DNA from: an uncultured Bacteroidota bacterium | GTDB taxonomy: Bacteria; Bacteroidota; Bacteroidia; Chitinophagales; Chitinophagaceae | Assembly: GCA_903882805.1 (NCBI GenBank) | Contig: CAIRYK010000087.1 | Span: 62,001-126,000 of the forward strand | Direction of reading: 5' to 3' | Length of the DNA: 64,000 nt | Shown here: positions 61,889-64,000 of the stretch, one piece after another | Layout: each line of letters starts with the position of its first letter | How positions within the stretch are numbered: the first letter of the stretch is position 1 | Translations under genes and position numbers: made by a program | Notes under the pieces: generated by a model | What the model was told of the DNA's origin: nothing | What the model saw: the letters and a program-made list of their open reading frames with translations, nothing else | The model's database searches: none

Positions 61889-64000
61889 TTATAACGGCAG
61901 GTATATGTGCACGGTGGTTCCTTCGTCGGGTTTGCTTTCCAGCGATATCGAGCCATTGAGCGCGTCTACCTGTGTTTTGGTCATAAAGAGACCTAAACCT
62001 TTCCCCTCCGAAGTGTTGAAGAATCTGCGGTTGAGTACAAAAATCTGATCGCCATACTTTTGCATATCAATGCCAATTCCGTTATCGGTGATGTTTATCA
62101 ATATATAGTTGCCTTGTTTTTCTGTAGTTACCTTAATAACCGGCGCACGTTCGGCTGCCCGGTATTGCAAACTATTGGTAATGACGTTGTACAGTATGTT
62201 GTATATATAGGAAGGTATGGTAAACAACTCATCGGCCGCGCTAAGATCGCATACTATGCTGGCGCGACTATTGGTTATAGCTATTGTACAATTGTGTTTT
62301 ATTTCTTCTATTACACTACTTAGCGATACGATTTTGCGCTGTTCGGTCGCCTCATTTCTCACATTAAGTATGTGTATTAGTTCGCGCACCACCTGGTCCA
62401 GTATTTGTGCCGAAGCGCCTATTCCTTTTAATACCTGTTGTTTGTCTTCTTCGCTTATTTCGTATTGTATCAGATTGACGAGGCCCATTACAGTGGCCAG
62501 CGGCCCGCGAATATTGTGCGACACCATTTGCGCAAACTCCTGCAAATCTTTGTTACGGTGGATCAGGTCCGAAACTATTTTCTGTCGTTCAAATTCCAGT
62601 AGTTTTCGGTTGGTAATCTCTATCGAAGCCATGCAAACGCCTATCACCGCTGCGCCATTGAGCACCGGCGACACCGTAACGCTAAAGTACCGTGGTTTAC
62701 CTTTGTTTTCGTAGCAGGTCTCGTACTCAATAGCCTGCGAAGTGGATACAACTTCGGTAAGTATTTTCTTTACATGCGGCGCCTTTTCTGGAAACAGCAG
62801 ATTTAGGAAATTAGCGCCTTCATCCAGCGAGAAGCCAGTTTGTTCAAAATACCCTTTCTTAAAATAGTCGTTTACGGCAACCACATTAAACTCGGTATCC
62901 ATCAGCAGATAAGACATTTGTGTATTATCGAAAATGGATTTCAGATTGGCCTCTGATTTTTTCAATTGATCATACACCTGTTTCTTCTCGGTGATCACCT
63001 CGGTAAGCATTATCAGTCCGCCCACTTCGCCTGTAGCTTTGGTCCATGGGAGAATTTCCCACCTCAGCCATTCTAAAGTGCCGTCTGCTTTCAAAAACGA
63101 GTCCTCGTCGCTTTTGGCGGTATTGCCTTGCAGGCAATACATGTGCACATCTTTCCAGCGTTGAGGCAACGTCGGGAATATTTCATAGTGGCTTTTGCCT
63201 ATTATGTCTTTTTCTGTTAGTCCGTAATCTATTATCCACCGCTTGCTTACCTGCAGGTAGCGCATATCTTTATCTACCATAGCCAGTGCAGCCGGACTAT
63301 GCTCTACAAACAACTGGAGCACATTAGCGCTTTCGGTAAGCTGGTCTGATATTGTTTTGCGGGCAGTAATATCTTCTATTTGCGCTACAAAGTAGAACGG
63401 CTCTCCTACAGCATTTTTAACCACCGACACATTAACGTTTCCCCATATTACAGAGCCATTTTTGTGCAAATACCGTTTTTCTGCATTATACACCTCTATG
63501 GAGCCGCTTTTCAAGGCTGCCATGCGTTGCACATCATCCTCCCGGTGGTCCGGGTGTGTCATTTCCAGAAACGTGGTTCGCCGCAGCTCCTGTTCTGTAT
63601 AGCCCAGCATACGTTGCAGCATAGGGTTTACCCTTAGCCACCGGCCGGTGAGCGATACTATAGCCATACCTATACCCGCATATTCGAACGAGCTCCTGAA
63701 ATTGGCCTCCGACTTTGCAAGTGCATCCTGATTGAACCTCCGATTGAAATAGCTCTCTATTGTTCCGGCAATGGTTTCTATAAGTTCGCGTTCTTCTTTC
63801 AAAAACGGGTCGCTACCGGGTATAAACCGCTTTTCGGTGTATATTATTTCTACGCTACCTGTTCGTCCGTCGCGGGTATTTATTCTGGCTTGCTGGCTAA
63901 ATACCGGGGATACCCCATATTGCGAGGCGCAGGTTTTACCATCAAACTCAATTTTCGAAACACAAATATCCGGATATTGCCAGCCTGCGGGCAGCAGGTT
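61889..64000 (-). CDS. Multi-PAS sensor histidine kinase, 5' end cut by window
   Basis: The frame is open from the stop at 61889 to the window edge (704 codons), so the start lies outside. The visible N-terminal region carries PDICVSKIEFDGKT and a helix KEERELIETIAGTIESYFNR. At least three PAS domains follow (FRSSFEYAGIGMAIVSLTGR with its PAC, FVEHSPAALAMVDKDMRYLQ, IFDNTQMSYLLMDTEFNVVA). The kinase core has an H-box (FAQMVSHNIRGPLATVMG), N-box (NVITNSLQYR), G1 (ITDNGIGID) and G2 (GKGLGLFMTKTQVDAL). No membrane helix is visible in this part, so it may be a soluble sensor of redox, light or a ligand. The cognate regulator is not in view. Confidence 0.9.
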   Translation of the reverse strand, partial: NLLPAGWQYPDICVSKIEFDGKTCASQYGVSPVFSQQARINTRDGRTGSVEIIYTEKRFIPGSDPFLKEERELIETIAGTIESYFNRRFNQDALAKSEANFRSSFEYAGIGMAIVSLTGRWLRVNPMLQRMLGYTEQELRRTTFLEMTHPDHREDDVQRMAALKSGSIEVYNAEKRYLHKNGSVIWGNVNVSVVKNAVGEPFYFVAQIEDITARKTISDQLTESANVLQLFVEHSPAALAMVDKDMRYLQVSKRWIIDYGLTEKDIIGKSHYEIFPTLPQRWKDVHMYCLQGNTAKSDEDSFLKADGTLEWLRWEILPWTKATGEVGGLIMLTEVITEKKQVYDQLKKSEANLKSIFDNTQMSYLLMDTEFNVVAVNDYFKKGYFEQTGFSLDEGANFLNLLFPEKAPHVKKILTEVVSTSQAIEYETCYENKGKPRYFSVTVSPVLNGAAVIGVCMASIEITNRKLLEFERQKIVSDLIHRNKDLQEFAQMVSHNIRGPLATVMGLVNLIQYEISEEDKQQVLKGIGASAQILDQVVRELIHILNVRNEATEQRKIVSLSSVIEEIKHNCTIAITNSRASIVCDLSAADELFTIPSYIYNILYNVITNSLQYRAAERAPVIKVTTEKQGNYILINITDNGIGIDMQKYGDQIFVLNRRFFNTSEGKGLGLFMTKTQVDALNGSISLESKPDEGTTVHIYLPL

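Noticed and set aside
1-64000. CRISPR array, integrase, prophage or complete IS element
   Set aside because: No regularly spaced short repeats, no cas genes, no integrase or transposase motifs were seen. The repeats found are irregular palindromic intergenic elements.

Overview
The window looks like a chromosomal segment of a Bacteroidota bacterium, most likely of the Chitinophagaceae/Chitinophagales type. Signs of this are secreted proteins ending in type IX secretion (T9SS) sorting domains, a Rho factor with a very long disordered N-terminal half, a Bacteroidota-type dihydroorotase (QVH in place of HxH), starts without Shine-Dalgarno sequences, and recurrent TAnnTTTG promoter -7 elements just upstream of genes. 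GC content is moderate in genes and low between them. The placement is inferred from protein features; no 16S rRNA or tRNA gene is visible.

Layout. 1-2.9 kb: the start of a secreted PA-domain protein and nadA, both leftward. 2.9-3.75 kb: an AT-rich gap with four perfect DnaA boxes and three one-mismatch boxes, with genes diverging on both sides; this is a candidate replication origin. 3.77-7.1 kb: a PpiD-like chaperone/isomerase, then a DUF6922-AbiEii toxin-antitoxin-like pair whose nucleotidyltransferase gene is frameshifted. 7.4-20.1 kb: typA with a good promoter and terminator, a PstS-like lipoprotein plus TPR protein, a BstA/YfiT-like DinB protein, a membrane protein with a PlsC acyltransferase, a PaaE-like oxidoreductase, kynurenine 3-monooxygenase and recJ.

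20.1-24.8 kb is an accessory patch. It holds three copies of a MITE-like palindromic repeat, two of which bracket a RelB/ParE toxin-antitoxin pair, then an S1/P1 nuclease, a 62-nt near-perfect hairpin, a DUF4878 lipoprotein and a YiiX-like hydrolase. 24.8-34 kb is mostly housekeeping: ychF, a degenerate secreted endonuclease, pyrC, a Wzi/RemB-like outer-membrane protein, a polytopic membrane protein, a 44-residue lipoprotein and purH. 34.1-35.8 kb carries an OLD/AbiL-like ATPase overlapping a DUF4276 (TOPRIM-like) gene, a candidate two-gene anti-phage system.

36-48 kb holds two large secreted T9SS-type proteins, a lipoprotein gene apparently inserted into the pepF terminator, pepF, radA and an M23-like membrane protein. 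48.4-55.9 kb: DAHP synthase/chorismate mutase, a methyltransferase, a MoxR ATPase with a 703-residue exported partner, a DUF1015 protein and an aldo/keto reductase. 55.9-64 kb: palindromic intergenic repeats, a TfoX-like protein, an epimerase, rho, pirin and a partial multi-PAS histidine kinase.

Metabolically, quinolinate can be made from aspartate (nadA), and a kynurenine-pathway gene (kmo) is also present. purH and pyrC cover purine and pyrimidine synthesis, and the aroA-CM fusion controls entry to aromatic amino acids. The least explained parts are the ATPase/DUF4276 pair, the MoxR pair, the origin-like region and the four families of intergenic palindromic repeats.
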